From positions 62,001-126,000 of the forward strand of contig NZ_JACGWZ010000002.1 in assembly GCF_014137975.1 (NCBI RefSeq): DNA of 64,000 bases, in the 5' to 3' direction. This DNA is from Halosaccharopolyspora lacisalsi (GTDB lineage Bacteria; Actinomycetota; Actinomycetes; Mycobacteriales; Pseudonocardiaceae). The notes below the pieces were generated by a model that was not told the origin of the DNA, searched no databases, and saw nothing but the letters and a program-made list of their open reading frames with translations. Shown here piece by piece: positions 1 to 10,408 of this stretch (the first letter of the stretch is position 1; each line of letters starts with the position of its first letter). Made by a program: the position numbers and the translations under genes.

Positions 1-2
1 TC

Positions 3-992
3 GGACTCATCGGCTCGGGGCGCATCGGGGACATGCACGCGAGGGCGCTGGGCGAACTCGACCAGGTCGATTCCCTGGTGATCGCCGACGCCGACCCGGC
101 ACGGGCAGAGGGACTCGCGGAACGGGTCGGCGCCGACGCCGACACCGTGGACGAGCTGTACTCCTCGGGAGTGGACGGAGTGCTGATCGCCGCGGCCACC
201 AGCGCCCACGCTCGGCTCGTCCACCAGGCTCTCGACAACCGGACACCGGTGTTCTGCGAGAAACCGGTGGCGCTCGACGTCGCCGGTACCCGCGAGGTCG
301 TCTCCCACGCCGAGAGCTGCGGGGTGCCGGTGCAGATCGGCTTCCAGCGCCGTTTCGACGCGGGATATCTCGCCGCCAGGGAAGCCGTCCGCGACGGTCG
401 TCTGGGATGGCTGCACACCCTGCGGGCGGTCACCGCCGACGAGACACCTCCGCCGGCCGACTACATCCCGACCTCGGGAGGCCTGTTCCGCGACTGCGGT
501 ATCCACGACTTCGACATCATGCGCTGGCTCACCGGCAGGGAGGTGGTGTCGGTCCACGCCACGGGAGCCAACCGGGGTGCCGCGTTCTTCACCGAGGGCG
601 GTGACGTCGACACCGCCGCCGCGGTGCTGACGTTCGAGGACGGGATGTTGGCCACGGTGACCGCGACCCGCTACAACGGCGCGGGTCACGATGTGCGGCT
701 GGAGGTCTGCGGTTCCGATGGCGCGATGTTCGTCGGCAATGACGAACGGGCACCGCTGCCGTCGGCGGAGCAGGACATCGGCTGGCCCTCCGGAACTCCC
801 TATCGCACGTTCGTGGAACGCTTCGGGCCCGCCTATTCCCGGGAGCTGAGCTCCTTCGTCGAGGTGGTGGCGGGCAGGGCCGGGAGCCCGTGCAGTGCGG
901 TCGAAGCGCTGGAGGCGCTCTACGTCGCCGAAGCCTGCCAGCTTTCCCACGACGAGGAACGGGTCGTGCGTCTCGACGAAGTTCGGGCCTGA
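3..992 (+). CDS. Gfo/Idh/MocA-family dehydrogenase, inositol 2-dehydrogenase-like (5' end cut by window)
   Basis: The reading frame is open from the first bases and begins inside the Rossmann motif GLIGSGRIGDMHA, so only a few N-terminal residues are missing. The cofactor-contact motif EKPVALD and the active-site segment DCGIHDFDIMRW, with the Asp and His expected in inositol dehydrogenases, are present. Members oxidise myo-inositol or related cyclitols and sugars with NAD(P)+. It lies beside the iol genes, and a second complete paralogue (iolG) sits at 11378-12403, so this copy may act on another isomer such as scyllo- or D-chiro-inositol. The substrate is inferred from context only. Confidence 0.8.
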   Translation, partial: GLIGSGRIGDMHARALGELDQVDSLVIADADPARAEGLAERVGADADTVDELYSSGVDGVLIAAATSAHARLVHQALDNRTPVFCEKPVALDVAGTREVVSHAESCGVPVQIGFQRRFDAGYLAAREAVRDGRLGWLHTLRAVTADETPPPADYIPTSGGLFRDCGIHDFDIMRWLTGREVVSVHATGANRGAAFFTEGGDVDTAAAVLTFEDGMLATVTATRYNGAGHDVRLEVCGSDGAMFVGNDERAPLPSAEQDIGWPSGTPYRTFVERFGPAYSRELSSFVEVVAGRAGSPCSAVEALEALYVAEACQLSHDEERVVRLDEVRA

Positions 993-1272
993 CGATGGTG
1001 AGGGGCGGCACCACGTTTCCATCACGCCGGTCGCGGCGGACCATCCGCGTTCGGCGGCGGTCGGGGTGGCCGTCAGCGGGGACGGGGCCGGTGCCCGGTG
1101 GTGATGGCCATGAGTGGTTCGTCCCTGCCCGGACCAAAACACGACGCTGCACCGACAGTCGACTCCGGCACGTCACCGGAGCGGATCGCGGTCGGCACGC
1201 AGGACCCGTGTACGAGGCGCCGCCGATGCCGGAGCGCGCCGAGCGGACGTGCCGAACGAGAGGAGAGGGCTC

Positions 1273-1453
1273 ATGCCCACCGATGTCGTACACGACGGAA
1301 CCACGCACATCTGCAAAGCGTCGTGGTGGGACGGACAGGATCGCTCGCTGTGCGGCGAAACGTTTCCCCGGGAAACTTCCGGGAAAAGTTTTCCGGGGCG
1401 GCGTGACCTGCCCGGAATGCAGGGACGTGGGGAAGGCCGGGAAAAAGCTCTGA
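1273..1453 (+). pseudogene. Small Cys-rich (putative zinc-binding) protein, frameshifted
   Basis: An ATG at 1273 preceded by GAGAGG starts a frame reading MPTDVVHDGTTHICKASWW and then CGETFPR. The expected C-terminal half, VTCPECRDVGKAGKKL and a stop at 1453, is in a different frame. The two halves together give a short protein with H/C...C...CPEC, as in small actinobacterial zinc-ribbon proteins. The break lies in a stretch rich in short inverted repeats (1360-1400, GTTTCCC/GGGAAAC and CCGGGAAAA/TTTTCCGG). It may be a small duplication, a sequencing error or a real pseudogene. Function is unknown. Confidence 0.5.
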
Positions 1454-1556
1454 GGACCGCTACCGATGACCGGCGGTGACGAGATCGTCGCGGTGGGCCT
1501 CCGCGAACCACGCGTGGTCACCTCGTGGCGTGCTGCCGTGGACGTGGCGATTCCGC

Positions 1557-2786
1557 TCACTCGCGCACCTCGTGCGAACTGGTGTGGTGCAGGAAGTCCG
1601 CCAGCCCTCCCAGGAGTCGGTCGACGTCTTCGGTGGTGTTGTACGGGGCCAGGCCGATGCGCAGCCCGCCGCCGTCTCCCAGGCCGAGCCGGCGGGAGGG
1701 TTCCAGGGCGTAGAAGGAGCCGGACGGCGCGTCGATCCCGCGGTCGGCCAAGTACCGGTAGGCCTCGCGCGTGCTGCGACCGTCGAGGGTCAGCAGCAGC
1801 GTCGGGGTGCGCTCGGCCGCGCGCGAGTGCAGCGTGACCGCGTCGAACTCGGTCAGCCCCTGCTCGATGCGGAGCCGCAGGGCGTCCTCGTGGGCTTCCA
1901 GCGCCGTGAACGCGGAGGCCAGCCGTTGCCGACGTGTGCCGTCACCGTGCGGGCTCAGCTCGGCCAGGAAATCCACGGCGGCGTGGGTTCCCGCGAGGAG
2001 TTCGTAGGGCAGGGTGCCGTACTCGAAGCGCTCGGGAACCGCGTCCGTCGAGGGCAGCAGCTTGTCCGGTTCCAGGGCATCCAGCAGTTCGGGACGGCCG
2101 GCGAGGACGCCCAAGTGGGGTCCGAGGAACTTGTACGGCGAGCAGGTGAAGAAGTCCGCGCCCAGTCGTTCGAGGTCGACGAGGGAGTGGGCGGTGTAGT
2201 GCACGCCGTCGACGTGGAGCAGGGCCCCGGCCCCGTGCGTGAGCCGGGCGATCTCCGGGATGTCCGGGCGGGTGCCGATGAGGTTGGAGGCGGCGGTGAC
2301 CGCGACGAGGCGGGTGCGGTCGGACAGCACGGCTCGGACGTCGGCGGGGGTCAGTTCGCCGGTGGTGGGATCGAAGTCGGCCCATCGGACCGTGGCGCCG
2401 ACCTCGGCCGCGGCTTGGACCCAGGGGCGGATGTTGGAGTCGTGGTCCAGGCGCGTCACGACGACCTCGTCGCCCGGTGACCACGTCTTGGCCAGGGTGC
2501 GGGAGAAGTCGTAGGTCAGTTGTGTGGCGCTGCGCCCGACGACGATGCCGGTCGGGCCGGTTCCCAGCAGATCCGCCAGGGCCTCCCTGGCCCCGGAGAC
2601 GATGGTCTCGGCGTTGCGCTCACCGGGAGTGCCGGATCCCCGGTTGGACAACGGGTTGGCCAGCGCGTCGGTGATGGCCTCGATGACGGGTCGGGGGGTC
2701 TGCGTGCCGCCCGGACCGTCGAAGGGGGCGGTCCCCGCTTTCAGAGCGGGAAACTGAGCGCGGACGCCGGTGATGTCGTAGGACAC
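1557..2786 (-). CDS. Cysteine desulfurase-like class V aminotransferase family protein
   Basis: A protein of about 409 residues. The GTG at 2786 was chosen because GAGGAG lies about six bases upstream and the protein then begins VSYDITGVRAQFPALK; upstream in-frame codons are low-complexity. PLP-binding elements of fold-type I class V enzymes are visible: HVDGVHYTAHS (Asp/His at the cofactor ring) and FTCSPYKFLGPHLGVL with the Schiff-base lysine. The opening, FPAL.. then FDGPGGTQ, matches the SufS/CsdA-like subgroup without a clear desulfurase cysteine loop. It is the last gene of the minus-strand iol operon, downstream of mmsA. A role in inositol metabolism is not established, so it may be a passenger. 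Confidence 0.75.
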   Translation of the reverse strand: MSYDITGVRAQFPALKAGTAPFDGPGGTQTPRPVIEAITDALANPLSNRGSGTPGERNAETIVSGAREALADLLGTGPTGIVVGRSATQLTYDFSRTLAKTWSPGDEVVVTRLDHDSNIRPWVQAAAEVGATVRWADFDPTTGELTPADVRAVLSDRTRLVAVTAASNLIGTRPDIPEIARLTHGAGALLHVDGVHYTAHSLVDLERLGADFFTCSPYKFLGPHLGVLAGRPELLDALEPDKLLPSTDAVPERFEYGTLPYELLAGTHAAVDFLAELSPHGDGTRRQRLASAFTALEAHEDALRLRIEQGLTEFDAVTLHSRAAERTPTLLLTLDGRSTREAYRYLADRGIDAPSGSFYALEPSRRLGLGDGGGLRIGLAPYNTTEDVDRLLGGLADFLHHTSSHEVRE

Positions 2787-2859
2787 GGGAAGCTCCTCGG
2801 CGGTCGGGTCACGGGGTCGGACCGTGGGCGGTGGTGGTGGCCACCGCCCGCGGGGCCGG

Positions 2860-4368
<1,509 letters not shown>

Positions 4369-4413
4369 CGGTCGGTCTGGATGGGTGGAGTTTCGGTCGG
4401 GTTGTCGGGACCC

Positions 4414-6276
4414 TCAGAGGTGTCGGCGTTGCGCGTTCTTGTTGTCGTCGTAGGTCTTGCGGGCGGACTGGGTGGTCGCGCGTTCCGAGACCTCGGCGAC
4501 GGGTACGTCCCACCAGGCTTCGGGTGGGAGCTGGGTCTTGCTCGGGTCGGTGGCGACGTACACGGCGGTCGGACGTGTCGAGTCGCGGGAGGCGCGCAAC
4601 GCGTCGCGGAGCTGCTCCACGGTCTCGACACGAAGGACCTCCATCCCGAGGCTGGCCGCGTTGGCCGCGAGATCGACCGGCAGGGGTGAGCCGGTGAACG
4701 CCCCGTCGTCGTCACGGTATCGGTAGGCGGTGCCGAATCGTTCGCCGCCGACCTTCTCCGAGAGCCCGCCGATGGAGGCGTAGCCGTGGTTGTCGACGAG
4801 GACGAGGTTGATCTTGATGCCCTCCTGCACGGCGGTGACCAGCTCCGTGTTGAGCATGAGGTAGGTGCCGTCGCCGACGAGCGCGAACACCTCGCGGTCC
4901 GGGTCGGCCAACCTGGCACCGATCGCGGCGGGGATCTCGTAGCCCATGCAGGAGTAGCCGTACTCGACGTGGTACTGCTTGCGCTCCCGGCAGCGCCACA
5001 GCTTGTTGAGGTCCTCCGGCATCGACCCGGCCGCGTTGACCACCACGTCGGTGTCGGCGACGACGTCGTCGAGCGCCCCGAGCACCTCTGCCTGACCGGG
5101 TCGTCCGCCGCCGTCACCGCGGGTCACCCGGTCCACGACCCGAGCCCACCGCTCGGCCCCGTTCCTGTACTCGCGCACGTACTCCTCGTCCACCCGGTGG
5201 TCGTCGAGCACGGTGCCGAGGGCTTCGAGGGTGGTGCGGGCGTCGCCGATCACCGGTGTGGCCGCTTGCTTGTGCGCGTCCGTACTCGTGATGTTGACGT
5301 TGACGAAACCGACCTCGGGGTGGGCGAAGACGGTCCGCGAAGCGGTGGTGAAGTCGGAGTAGCGAGTGCCGACGCCGATGACTAGGTCGGCGCGGCGGGC
5401 GATGTCGTCGGACGCGGACGTGCCGGTGTGCCCGATCGAGCCGAGCTCGCACTCGTGGTCGTAGCGCAGCGAGCCCCGACCGGCCTGGGTTTCGGAGACC
5501 GGGATGCCGGTGGACTCGGCGAAGGACCGCAACGTGCTCTCGGCGCCGCTGTGGTGCACACCGCCTCCGGCTACGATCAGCGGACGCCGGGCGGAGCGGA
5601 TACGCGCGGCGGCTGCTTCGACCGAGCGCGGGTCGGGGCCGGGCCGGTGCACGCGCCAGATCCGCTCGGCGAAGAACTCCTCGGGCCAGTCGAAGGCCTC
5701 GACCTGCACGTCCTGCGGCAACGCCAGCGTGACGGCACCGGTCTCGACGGGGTCCGTGAGCACCCGCACCGCCTCCAGCGCCGAGGGCATCAGCGCCTCC
5801 GGCCGCCATATGCGGTCGAAGTAGCGCGACACCGGTCGAAGGGAGTCGTTGACCGACACGTCGCGGTCCCGCGGGTTCTCCAGCTGCTGTAGCACCGGAT
5901 CAGCGGGCCGGGTGGCGAAGACGTCACCGGGCAGCAGCAGGACGGGGTAGTGGTTGATCGTGGCCAGGGCGGCACCGGTGACCAGATTGGTCGCGCCGGG
6001 ACCGATCGAGGTCGTACAGGCGTAGGTCGACAGTCGGTCGCTCTGGCGCGCGTAGCCGACCGCGGCGTGCACCATGGCCTGCTCGTTGCGCCCCTGCAGG
6101 TAGGGCATGTCCTGGTCGGTCTCCAGCAGGGCCTGTCCCACTCCGGCGACGTTGCCGTGTCCGAAGATGCCCCAGCAACCGCCGATGAGGCGTCGGGTCC
6201 GCCCGTCGCGCTCGGTGTACTGGTTGGACAGGAAACGCACCAGTGCCTGCGCGACCGTCAATCGCCGTGTGGTCAT
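4414..6276 (-). CDS. iolD: 3D-(3,5/4)-trihydroxycyclohexane-1,2-dione acylhydrolase
   Basis: A 620-residue ThDP enzyme that opens the diketo-inositol ring to 5-deoxy-D-glucuronate. It has the three-domain architecture of the acetolactate synthase superfamily. The ThDP/Mg site reads GDGTYLMLNTELV...VLVDNHGYASIGGL near residues 480-530. The N-terminal domain contains the IolD-type stretch YTERDGRTRRLIGGCWGIFGHGNVAGVGQ. The start ATG at 6276 overlaps the iolB stop by four bases (ATGA), indicating translational coupling in the order iolC, aldolase, iolB, iolD, mmsA. Confidence 0.95.
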   Translation of the reverse strand: MTTRRLTVAQALVRFLSNQYTERDGRTRRLIGGCWGIFGHGNVAGVGQALLETDQDMPYLQGRNEQAMVHAAVGYARQSDRLSTYACTTSIGPGATNLVTGAALATINHYPVLLLPGDVFATRPADPVLQQLENPRDRDVSVNDSLRPVSRYFDRIWRPEALMPSALEAVRVLTDPVETGAVTLALPQDVQVEAFDWPEEFFAERIWRVHRPGPDPRSVEAAAARIRSARRPLIVAGGGVHHSGAESTLRSFAESTGIPVSETQAGRGSLRYDHECELGSIGHTGTSASDDIARRADLVIGVGTRYSDFTTASRTVFAHPEVGFVNVNITSTDAHKQAATPVIGDARTTLEALGTVLDDHRVDEEYVREYRNGAERWARVVDRVTRGDGGGRPGQAEVLGALDDVVADTDVVVNAAGSMPEDLNKLWRCRERKQYHVEYGYSCMGYEIPAAIGARLADPDREVFALVGDGTYLMLNTELVTAVQEGIKINLVLVDNHGYASIGGLSEKVGGERFGTAYRYRDDDGAFTGSPLPVDLAANAASLGMEVLRVETVEQLRDALRASRDSTRPTAVYVATDPSKTQLPPEAWWDVPVAEVSERATTQSARKTYDDNKNAQRRHL

Positions 6277-7169
6277 CGGGAGGCCTCCGCAGGAGTCGGT
6301 GCCGTATACAGCGGCAACCGCGAATCGACCGGCTGCTCGGTCCAGCTTTCACGGACCCAGGCGTGGGCCGGGTCGTCGCAGATCCGCCACGCGCGCTCCG
6401 TGGACGGCCCCGCCATCACGTTGAGGTAGTACATGTCGTAGCCCGGCACGGCCATCGACGGACCGTGCCACCCGTCGGGCACGAGCACCACATCACCGCT
6501 GCGCACTTCGGCCAGCACGTCGGTGTCGCTGCCGGGTCCGGAGGGGTAGACGCGGTGGTACCCGACCCCTTCGGTGTCGCGGGGTCCGGCGACCTCGAAG
6601 TAGTAGATCTCTTCGAGCCGGGACTCGCCTTCACGCTCGGTGTCGTGCTTGTGCGGGGGGAAGGAGGACCAGTTGCCGGACGGTGTCAACACCTCGACCG
6701 CGATGAGCTTGTCGGCTTCGAAGACGTGCGCCGCCCCGAAGTTGTTCACCTGGCGGCTGCACTGCCCGGCGCCGCGCAGGTCCACCGGCACTCCCGAAGC
6801 CGGGCCGTAGCGCGCGGTCAACCGGTTGTCGCACCGTGCCCCCGTCAGGGCGAATCGGCCCCCGCCCGCGGAGTCGATGCGCACCTCGGCGTCGCGGGGT
6901 ACGTAGGCGAAGTCGGTGACGCCGTCGAAGACGCTCCTGCGGCCGGCCAGTTCGAAGGTCCGATCGTCGCACCGGACCGTGCACGCCCCGGACAGGGGCA
7001 CGATCATCCATTCGCCGTCGCCGGTGGCGAACTCGTGGTGCTGCCCGGCGGCCAGTTCGGCCACGCGCAGCGAGGAGTACCCCCAGCCCGCCGACTCCGG
7101 GTCGACGTAGGTCGCGTACCCGTGCCCGGCCGTGGAACCGGCCGGCCGGTGGAGACGTTGGTCGTGCAT
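6273..7169 (-). CDS. iolB: 5-deoxy-glucuronate isomerase
   Basis: A 298-residue bicupin isomerising 5-deoxy-D-glucuronate to 2-deoxy-5-keto-D-gluconate. Family landmarks are WSSFPPHKHDTEREGESRL (metal-ligand histidines), EIYYFEVAGP, HRVYPSGPG and VLVPDGWHGPSMAVPGYDMYYLNVMAGP. The length fits family members. It lies between the (beta/alpha)8 aldolase-like gene and iolD, with a 4-bp overlap with iolD. Confidence 0.94.
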   Translation of the reverse strand: MHDQRLHRPAGSTAGHGYATYVDPESAGWGYSSLRVAELAAGQHHEFATGDGEWMIVPLSGACTVRCDDRTFELAGRRSVFDGVTDFAYVPRDAEVRIDSAGGGRFALTGARCDNRLTARYGPASGVPVDLRGAGQCSRQVNNFGAAHVFEADKLIAVEVLTPSGNWSSFPPHKHDTEREGESRLEEIYYFEVAGPRDTEGVGYHRVYPSGPGSDTDVLAEVRSGDVVLVPDGWHGPSMAVPGYDMYYLNVMAGPSTERAWRICDDPAHAWVRESWTEQPVDSRLPLYTAPTPAEASR

Positions 7170-7209
7170 CCCAGCTCCCTGTGTTCGTGGTGACCGTCGT
7201 CAGCCGCTC

Positions 7210-8091
7210 TCAGAGCAGGTTGACGGCGGTGTCGACAGCCCCGGTGACGTTGCCGTCGGTCGGGTACAGCAGGGTCCGTCCGACGACGAGCCCGTAGACG
7301 TTCGGCAATCGCAGAGCCTTGCGCCAGCGGTCGTAGGTGGCGTCCGGGTCGGTGGAAACCTCACCGCCGAGCAGCACCGTCGGCAGCGTGGTGGCCTCCA
7401 TGGCGCGCCCGATCTCGTCGAGCTCGTCGACGACCGGCACCTTCAGCCAGGTGCGTGCCGACGTACCGCCGATTCCGGAGGCGATGGCGATGGACCGGGC
7501 GACGGCCTCCACGGAGAGGTCGTTGCGGACCCTGCCGTCGACCCGGCGGGACAGGAACGGTTCCACCATGGCCGTCAGGCCGCGTTCGGCGAGGTCGTTG
7601 ACCGCCTGCGCCGCCCCGGTCATGGTGTTCAGCGATCCCGCGTCGTCGAGATCGATGCGCAGCAGGAGTTTGCCCGCGTCGAAGCGCAGCCGCTCGATGT
7701 CGGCGGCGCGGTGCCCGGTGAAGCGGTCGTCGAGCTCGAAGGAGGAGCCCGCCAGCCCCCCACGGTTCATCGAGCCGATGACGACCTTGTTCTCCAGCGC
7801 GCCCAGCAGCAGGAGGTCCTCGAGAACGTCGGGAGTGCCGAGCACCCCGTCGACGCCGGGCCGGGCCAGCGCGACGCACAGCCGTTCCAGCAGGTCGGCG
7901 CGGTTGGCCATCGCCAGCGAGTCATCACCGGCACCGAGCGCGCCGCGGGCCGGATGGTCCGCCGCGACGATCATCATCCGACCGTGCTCGCCGAGCAGTG
8001 GGCGCCGACCGCGCCGCGTTGCCGCCTCGGCGATGGCTTCGGGACGCGTGGCGCGCACGCGGGGGAGATCGGTAATGGTCAGTTCGGACAC
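7210..8091 (-). CDS. Cgl0159-type (beta/alpha)8 protein, candidate deoxy-ketogluconate-phosphate aldolase
   Basis: About 293 residues from a GTG at 8091 with GAGAGGGAAC just upstream. Phrases such as MMIVAADHPARGALGAG, LLLLGALENKVVIGSMNRGG, LKVPVVDELDEIGRAMEAT and PTVLLGGEVSTDP fit a DeoC/class I aldolase-like TIM barrel; the KVP lysine is a candidate Schiff-base residue. Actinobacterial iol clusters usually carry this family instead of the Bacillus class II aldolase IolJ. By position it should cleave 2-deoxy-5-keto-gluconate 6-phosphate to malonate semialdehyde and DHAP, the step between iolC and mmsA. That assignment is inference from gene context. Confidence 0.8.
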   Translation of the reverse strand: MSELTITDLPRVRATRPEAIAEAATRRGRRPLLGEHGRMMIVAADHPARGALGAGDDSLAMANRADLLERLCVALARPGVDGVLGTPDVLEDLLLLGALENKVVIGSMNRGGLAGSSFELDDRFTGHRAADIERLRFDAGKLLLRIDLDDAGSLNTMTGAAQAVNDLAERGLTAMVEPFLSRRVDGRVRNDLSVEAVARSIAIASGIGGTSARTWLKVPVVDELDEIGRAMEATTLPTVLLGGEVSTDPDATYDRWRKALRLPNVYGLVVGRTLLYPTDGNVTGAVDTAVNLL

Positions 8092-8120
8092 ACGTTCCCT
8101 CTCGCTCTCGAAGCAGGTGT

Positions 8121-9083
8121 TCAGGCGCTCCGCGCCGAACGGTTCGCAGCCAGCAGTTCCTCGACCTCGTGCGCGTGGGGCATCGCCGACGAGCACGCCA
8201 GCCTGGAGGCGACCAGAGCGCCCGCGGCGTTGGCGAACCGCATCGTGCGCTCGGCACCCCACCCGGCGAGCAGGCCGTGGCACAGGGCCCCGCCGAAGGC
8301 GTCGCCCGCTCCCAGGCCGTTGACCACCTCGACCGGCATGGCGGGCACGGTCGTGGCTTCGTCACGGGTCCGAGCCAGGACCCCCTCCGGCCCCTTCTTG
8401 ACCACGGCGAGTTCCACGCCCGCCTCCAGCAGGGCCTCGGCGGCGCCTTCCGGATCGCGCGTGCCCACGGCGCGCTCGCACTCGTCGAGGTTGCCGACCG
8501 CGACGGTGACGTGCGCCAGCGCTTCCCGGTACCAGTGGCGGGCTGCTTCGTGGTCGGACCAGAACACGGGTCGCCAGTCCAGGTCGAACACGGTCGTTCC
8601 GCGCTTGGCGCGGTGGGCCAGCGCGGCCAGCGTCGCCGAACGGCTGGGTTCCTCGGCCAGGCCGGTGCCGGTCATCCAGAAGATGCCGGCCTCGGCGATG
8701 GAGTCGAGGTCGAGTTCGTGCTCGTGGATCTCCAGGTCGGGGGCCTTGGGTTCACGGTAGAAGTACAGCGGGAAGTCGTCCGGTGGGAACAGCTCGCAGA
8801 ACGTCACCGGCGTCGGGTAGGCCTCGACCGGGGTGACCCACCTGTCGTCCACGCCGAAGTCGTGCAGGGCCTGATGGACGAACTCGCCGAACGGGTCGTT
8901 GCCGGTGCGGCTGATGACCGCGCTGCTGTTGCCCAGTCGGGAGGCCGCGACGGCGACGTTCGTCGCGGTCCCGCCGAGGTACTTGCCGAACGACTCCACC
9001 CGGGCCAGCCCGACACCGGTCTGGAACGGATAGATGTCGACCCCCATCCGGCCCATCGTGATCACGTCGAACCGATTGTTCAT
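8121..9083 (-). CDS. iolC: 5-dehydro-2-deoxygluconokinase
   Basis: A PfkB/ribokinase-family kinase of about 320 residues that phosphorylates 2-deoxy-5-keto-D-gluconate. The ATG at 9083 follows GGAGGT and gives MNNRFDVITMGRMGVDIYP. The sugar-binding PfkB motif is YLGGTATNVAVAASRLG and the C-terminal catalytic motif is NGLGAGDAFGGALCHG, containing the base Asp. It is the first gene of the minus-strand iol operon, divergent from the GntR regulator. A GTG/ATG upstream, giving MRFPTTAEVS, is possible but lacks a ribosome site. Confidence 0.93.
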   Translation of the reverse strand: MNNRFDVITMGRMGVDIYPFQTGVGLARVESFGKYLGGTATNVAVAASRLGNSSAVISRTGNDPFGEFVHQALHDFGVDDRWVTPVEAYPTPVTFCELFPPDDFPLYFYREPKAPDLEIHEHELDLDSIAEAGIFWMTGTGLAEEPSRSATLAALAHRAKRGTTVFDLDWRPVFWSDHEAARHWYREALAHVTVAVGNLDECERAVGTRDPEGAAEALLEAGVELAVVKKGPEGVLARTRDEATTVPAMPVEVVNGLGAGDAFGGALCHGLLAGWGAERTMRFANAAGALVASRLACSSAMPHAHEVEELLAANRSARSA

Positions 9084-9153
9084 GCTGACCTCCGCCGTGG
9101 TCGGGAACCGCACTCGTCGGGAGCCGTGCGGGCTGCTCGCCGTGACGATCCTC

Positions 9154-9183
9154 TGTCTACGCTCCGGGGAAGTCTCATGTCAA
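9154..9183 (-). promoter_or_regulatory. Candidate promoter of the iolC operon
   Basis: Read on the minus strand, TTGACA at 9183-9178 is followed after 18 bases by TAGACA at 9159-9154, about 75 bases before the iolC start. This is a reasonable housekeeping-type promoter. The palindrome at 9189-9198 sits immediately upstream of the -35 box. Confidence 0.4.
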
Positions 9184-9188
9184 TACTT

Positions 9189-9215
9189 TGTCCGGACATT
9201 ATTACTTAAAGACGT
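9189..9215. promoter_or_regulatory. Candidate operator region: palindrome TGTCCGGACA and shared 11-mer
   Basis: The perfect 10-bp palindrome TGTCCGGACA (9189-9198) is followed by CTTAAAGACGT (9205-9215). The same 11-mer recurs at 10204-10214 in front of the plus-strand iolE/iolG operon. Both lie next to the GntR gene, as expected for its binding sites. Inference only. Confidence 0.35.
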
Positions 9216-9241
9216 CCACGGTTTTTTGTTACGGTGGGCGA

Positions 9242-10072
9242 GTGGCATCGACGCAGCGCAGTTCGTCACCCGGGCGGTCGCCGAGAAATCGGGCGTCCGG
9301 TACTTCGACGCGAGTTCCCGAGTCATCGTGGGATCCGGCCGACGAGATCACGGTTGATCACTCCAGCCCGGTCCCGCTGTACTACCAGGTGGCCAGCCAG
9401 ATCGAGGCGGCGATCGACTCGGGGGACCTGCCGGTGGGGGCGCGTCTGGGCAACGAGATCGACCTGGCCGGCAGCCTGGGGCTCTCGCGGCCCACGGTGC
9501 GGCAGGCCATCGGCTCGTTGGTGGACAAGGGACTGGTGGTCCGCAGGCGTGGTGCGGGCACCCAGGTGGTGTTCAACCGGGTCAAGCGCTCACTGGAGCT
9601 GTCCAGTCTGTTCGACGATCTCGCCGCCGTGGACCAGCAGCCCACCACCCGGGTGCTGGTCAACGAGGTCCGGTCCGCCACCGACGAGATGGCCCACCGA
9701 CTCGGCGTGGCCGAAGGCACCGAACTGCTGTTCCTGGAGCGGGTGCGTTCTGCGCGCGGCGAGCCGATCGCCCGGATGCGCAACTACCTGCCCGTCACGC
9801 TGGTCCAGCCCTCCAGCGCCGTGCTTGAGGAGCGTGGCCTGTATCAGCTGCTGCGCAGCGAGGGCGTCCGTCTGCACGCCGCGCACCAGAGCATCGGCGC
9901 TCGTGTCGCCGAGCAGGCCGACAGCGAGCTGCTCGAAGAACCGGTCGGCGCGGCGCTGCTGACCATGGACCGCCTTACGTACGACCAAGCCGGCACCGTG
10001 GTCGAGTACGGCTCGCACGTCTATCGGGCCTCGCGTTACTCCTTCGACCTCTCCCTGCGCGGTGAGAGCTGA
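9242..10072 (+). CDS. GntR-family (HutC/UTRA type) transcriptional regulator of inositol genes
   Basis: A regulator of about 276 residues, divergent from iolC. The N-terminal winged helix reads VPLYYQVASQIEAAIDSGDLPVGARL...LSRPTVRQAIGSLVDKGLVVRRRGAGT. The C-terminal half, LLFLERVRSARGEPIARMRNYLP...LLTMDRLTYDQAGTVVEYGSHVYRASRYSFDL, is a UTRA effector-binding domain. The GTG at 9242 was chosen over an ATG at 9188 because the extra N-terminal residues are low-complexity; neither has a strong ribosome site. By analogy with GntR-type IolR in Corynebacterium it probably represses both flanking operons until an inositol intermediate accumulates. Confidence 0.85.
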   Translation: MASTQRSSSPGRSPRNRASGTSTRVPESSWDPADEITVDHSSPVPLYYQVASQIEAAIDSGDLPVGARLGNEIDLAGSLGLSRPTVRQAIGSLVDKGLVVRRRGAGTQVVFNRVKRSLELSSLFDDLAAVDQQPTTRVLVNEVRSATDEMAHRLGVAEGTELLFLERVRSARGEPIARMRNYLPVTLVQPSSAVLEERGLYQLLRSEGVRLHAAHQSIGARVAEQADSELLEEPVGAALLTMDRLTYDQAGTVVEYGSHVYRASRYSFDLSLRGES

Positions 10073-10203
10073 GCGGGTCCGAGCTCCTTCGCGTTGCCGC
10101 GTCCGCCTTTCGCGCGCCGACCTCGTTTCCGGTGAGGTCGGCGCTTTTCTCGTCGCACGAGCGCACTGCCGGCACGGTCGATTCACCGGCGACTCCGTCT
10201 AAC

Positions 10204-10240
10204 CTTAAAGACGTAAATATGTAAGGACGAAGTCTTGACA
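10204..10240 (+). promoter_or_regulatory. Candidate promoter/operator of the iolE-iolG operon
   Basis: CTTAAAGACGT (10204-10214) repeats the 11-mer at 9205-9215. It is followed by a loose inverted repeat AAGGAC-gaa-GTCTT and a TTGACA (10235-10240). No convincing -10 box was seen at the ideal distance. The region lies 170 bases before the next start codon. Confidence 0.3.
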
Positions 10241-10408
10241 GGTGGGTGCTGACGGTGAAAACTGCGGGACATCGAAGCAGGAGATGGCCGTCACAGTCAT
10301 CGGTCTCGCATCGGCTGTGGCGCTCCGGCTCACCTCCCGACACCTGCCAACGCACGAACCCGGGTGTCGCTCACCCGAACCGTGCCCGCGAGAGGACCAG
10401 AGACTTCC

